Assembly (NCBI GenBank): GCA_009927255.1
Contig: RFNJ01000135.1
Coordinates: 1 to 6,756 of the forward strand
DNA: 6,756 nucleotides
Reading direction: 5' to 3'
Source of the DNA: Pseudomonadota bacterium
Lineage (GTDB): Bacteria > Pseudomonadota > Alphaproteobacteria > UBA2136 > UBA6156
Positions within the stretch are counted from its first letter, which is position 1. Every line of letters starts with the position of its first letter. The notes under the pieces are model-generated. The model saw nothing but the letters and a program-made list of their open reading frames with translations, made no database searches and was not told where the DNA came from. The position numbers and the translations under genes were made by a program. Positions 6,085 to 6,756 of the stretch are shown one piece after another.

Positions 6085-6099
6085 TATTAGTGTTTAGCT
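6085..6099 (-). repeat. Right arm of inverted repeat, overlapping greA stop
   Basis: Minus strand AGCTAAACACTAATA (6099-6085). Its 11-base core matches the left arm at 5545-5555 perfectly in inverted orientation, and the outer AGCTAAA also matches after the 7-base gap there. The greA stop codon (6096-6094) lies inside it. Confidence 0.5.
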
Positions 6100-6576
6100 A
6101 AGAGCTTTATACTCCACCGAAGTTACCTCAAACACCCGCTTCCCCCCCGGCGCCTGAACAGTAACTTCATCCCCCACCGTCTTGCCCAGCAGCGCCCGCC
6201 CAATCGGGCTACTGGTGGAAATCAACCCCCGCTCCAAGTCCGCCTCATCTGCCCCCACCAACACATAAGTCACCGCTTTGTCGGTATCAACATCCACCAG
6301 CTTCACCGTGGCCCCCAGCATAATTTTGCCACCCTTCAGCTTGGTCGGGTCAATCACTTCAGCGCGGGAAAGCTTGCTCTCAAGTTCCTGAATCCGCCCC
6401 TCCACAATCCCCTGCCGCTCTTTGGCCGCATGATACTCCGCATTTTCCTTAAGGTCGCCATGGCTGCGCGCCTCATCAATCGCCACCGCCAACGCAGGCC
6501 GCTCCACCCGCTGCAACTGCTTCAGCTCGGCACTCAGCCGCTCATAACCATAAATCGTCATTGGCACACGTTCCAT
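6094..6576 (-). CDS. greA: Transcription elongation factor GreA
   Basis: 160 aa (E. coli GreA 158 aa), alignable end to end. The N-terminal coiled coil carries the acidic tip in HGDLKENAEYHAAKERQG, with D41 and E44, the residues that coordinate Mg2+ in the RNA polymerase secondary channel and trigger cleavage of backtracked RNA. The C-terminal FKBP-like domain shows VGADEADLERGLISTSSPIGRALLGKTVGDEVTVQAPGG (about 107-144). ATG 6576 gives the MxxxPMT start typical of GreA and has GGAGG at 6588-6584 with 7-nt spacing. The protein ends VEYKALS, four residues beyond the usual VEY end; these codons abut an inverted repeat that overlaps the stop. In many alphaproteobacteria greA follows carAB; here the window ends before any such neighbour can be identified. 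A long-loop hairpin at 6026-6078 probably ends the transcript. Confidence 0.97.
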   Translation of the reverse strand: MERVPMTIYGYERLSAELKQLQRVERPALAVAIDEARSHGDLKENAEYHAAKERQGIVEGRIQELESKLSRAEVIDPTKLKGGKIMLGATVKLVDVDTDKAVTYVLVGADEADLERGLISTSSPIGRALLGKTVGDEVTVQAPGGKRVFEVTSVEYKALS

Positions 6577-6583
6577 CGCGCGT

Positions 6584-6588
6584 CCTCC
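6584..6588 (-). promoter_or_regulatory. greA ribosome binding site
   Basis: GGAGG on the minus strand, 7 nt before ATG 6576, fixes the start at MERVPMT rather than the internal Met at residue 6. Confidence 0.75.
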
Positions 6589-6606
6589 CTTGTCCCCATT
6601 CGTCGT

Positions 6607-6640
6607 TTTTTGTGCGGTCTACTTTCAATTTGCACAAAAA
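6607..6640. repeat. Inverted repeat in greA leader
   Basis: TTTTTGTGC (6607-6615) and GCACAAAAA (6632-6640) form a perfect 9-bp stem with a 16-nt loop on either strand. On the greA-sense strand, the 5' arm contains the last T-run of the terminator-like hairpin just upstream. It may be an RNA stem competing with or following termination, or a TGTGC-N16-GCACA operator. Confidence 0.55.
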
Positions 6641-6663
6641 TAAAAAGCCCTTTTAACAGGCTT
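6636..6663 (-). terminator. Terminator-like hairpin in the greA leader
   Basis: On the minus strand, AAGCC (6663-6659), a 9-nt loop and GGCTT (6649-6645) are followed by a T-rich tract (TTTTTATTTTT, 6646-6636). It lies about 60 nt before the greA start, on the same strand. It could attenuate greA transcription, or it could end a minus-strand gene located beyond the right edge; a frame open from the edge does stop at 6705-6703. Confidence 0.55.
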
Positions 6664-6668
6664 GAAAT

Positions 6669-6697
6669 ATTTAACCACATCCGCTCCCCAAAATCAA
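6669..6697 (-). promoter_or_regulatory. Candidate greA promoter
   Basis: TTGATT (6697-6692), exactly 17 nt, then TTAAAT (6674-6669) on the minus strand; each hexamer matches the sigma70 consensus at four of six positions. Start of transcription would be near 6662, at the foot of the terminator-like hairpin. Confidence 0.45.
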
Positions 6698-6748
6698 GTT
6701 TTTTATGCTATCCTTCTGCTCCAAAGGGAAGAGGAGAAGCAAGCGGCC

Positions 6749-6756
6749 ATGCCAAC
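6749..6756 (+). CDS. Possible start of a divergent gene, cut by right edge
   Basis: ATG at 6749 is preceded by GAGGAG (6731-6736), but the 12-nt spacing is long. A TATGCT -10-like sequence (6704-6709) lies upstream without a good -35. Only Met-Pro-Thr is visible, so the product cannot be named and the gene may not be real. Confidence 0.3.

Noticed and set aside
6703..6756. 3' end of a minus-strand gene (such as carB) reading in from the right edge and stopping at 6705-6703
   Set aside because: The 17 visible codons resemble no protein I recognise; kept only as the alternative explanation for the leader hairpin.

Overview
The window looks like chromosomal DNA from an alphaproteobacterium. SecY, IF-1 and GreA read as alphaproteobacterial, and secY is followed directly by adk, as in the alphaproteobacterial spc operon. 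I cannot name a genus. Most of the DNA is GC-rich, with G/C-heavy third positions; the exception is the clearly AT-rich stretch from about 5414 to 6093.

Layout, left to right. A long gene on the minus strand (1-1871, running off the left edge) encodes a two-pass membrane protein with an extracytoplasmic domain, a low-complexity linker and a C-terminal EAL domain whose metal-binding DD motif has become DY; it is probably a c-di-GMP receptor or a degenerate phosphodiesterase. bolA lies 62 nt upstream of it on the same strand. bolA is divergent from xthA (exodeoxyribonuclease III), with only 21 bp between the two start codons. xthA converges on infA, the last gene of a minus-strand trio secY-adk-infA. 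secY and adk are 3 nt apart and probably translationally coupled; infA follows after 37 nt and encodes IF-1 with an unusual basic, proline-rich tail.

Upstream of secY, where rplO and the ribosomal protein operon would be expected, there is an AT-rich segment. It carries one small unrecognised gene (96 aa) with its own Shine-Dalgarno sequence, a candidate promoter and an intrinsic terminator, and it is bounded by imperfect inverted repeats. One repeat overlaps the greA stop codon and the other lies in the secY leader. Beyond it is greA, whose upstream region holds a candidate promoter, a terminator-like hairpin almost at the predicted start site, and a second stem that overlaps the U-tract. 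This layout resembles the attenuated greA leader (GraL) of E. coli.

The genes are mainly core information processing: transcript-cleavage factor GreA, protein export (SecY), adenylate metabolism (Adk), translation initiation (IF-1) and DNA repair (ExoIII), with a BolA/EAL pair that may belong to stress or lifestyle signalling. No rRNA, tRNA or CRISPR array was seen. The most unusual parts are the inverted-repeat-bounded cassette, the greA leader, the degenerate EAL protein, and a secY-adk-infA group detached from its usual ribosomal neighbours.
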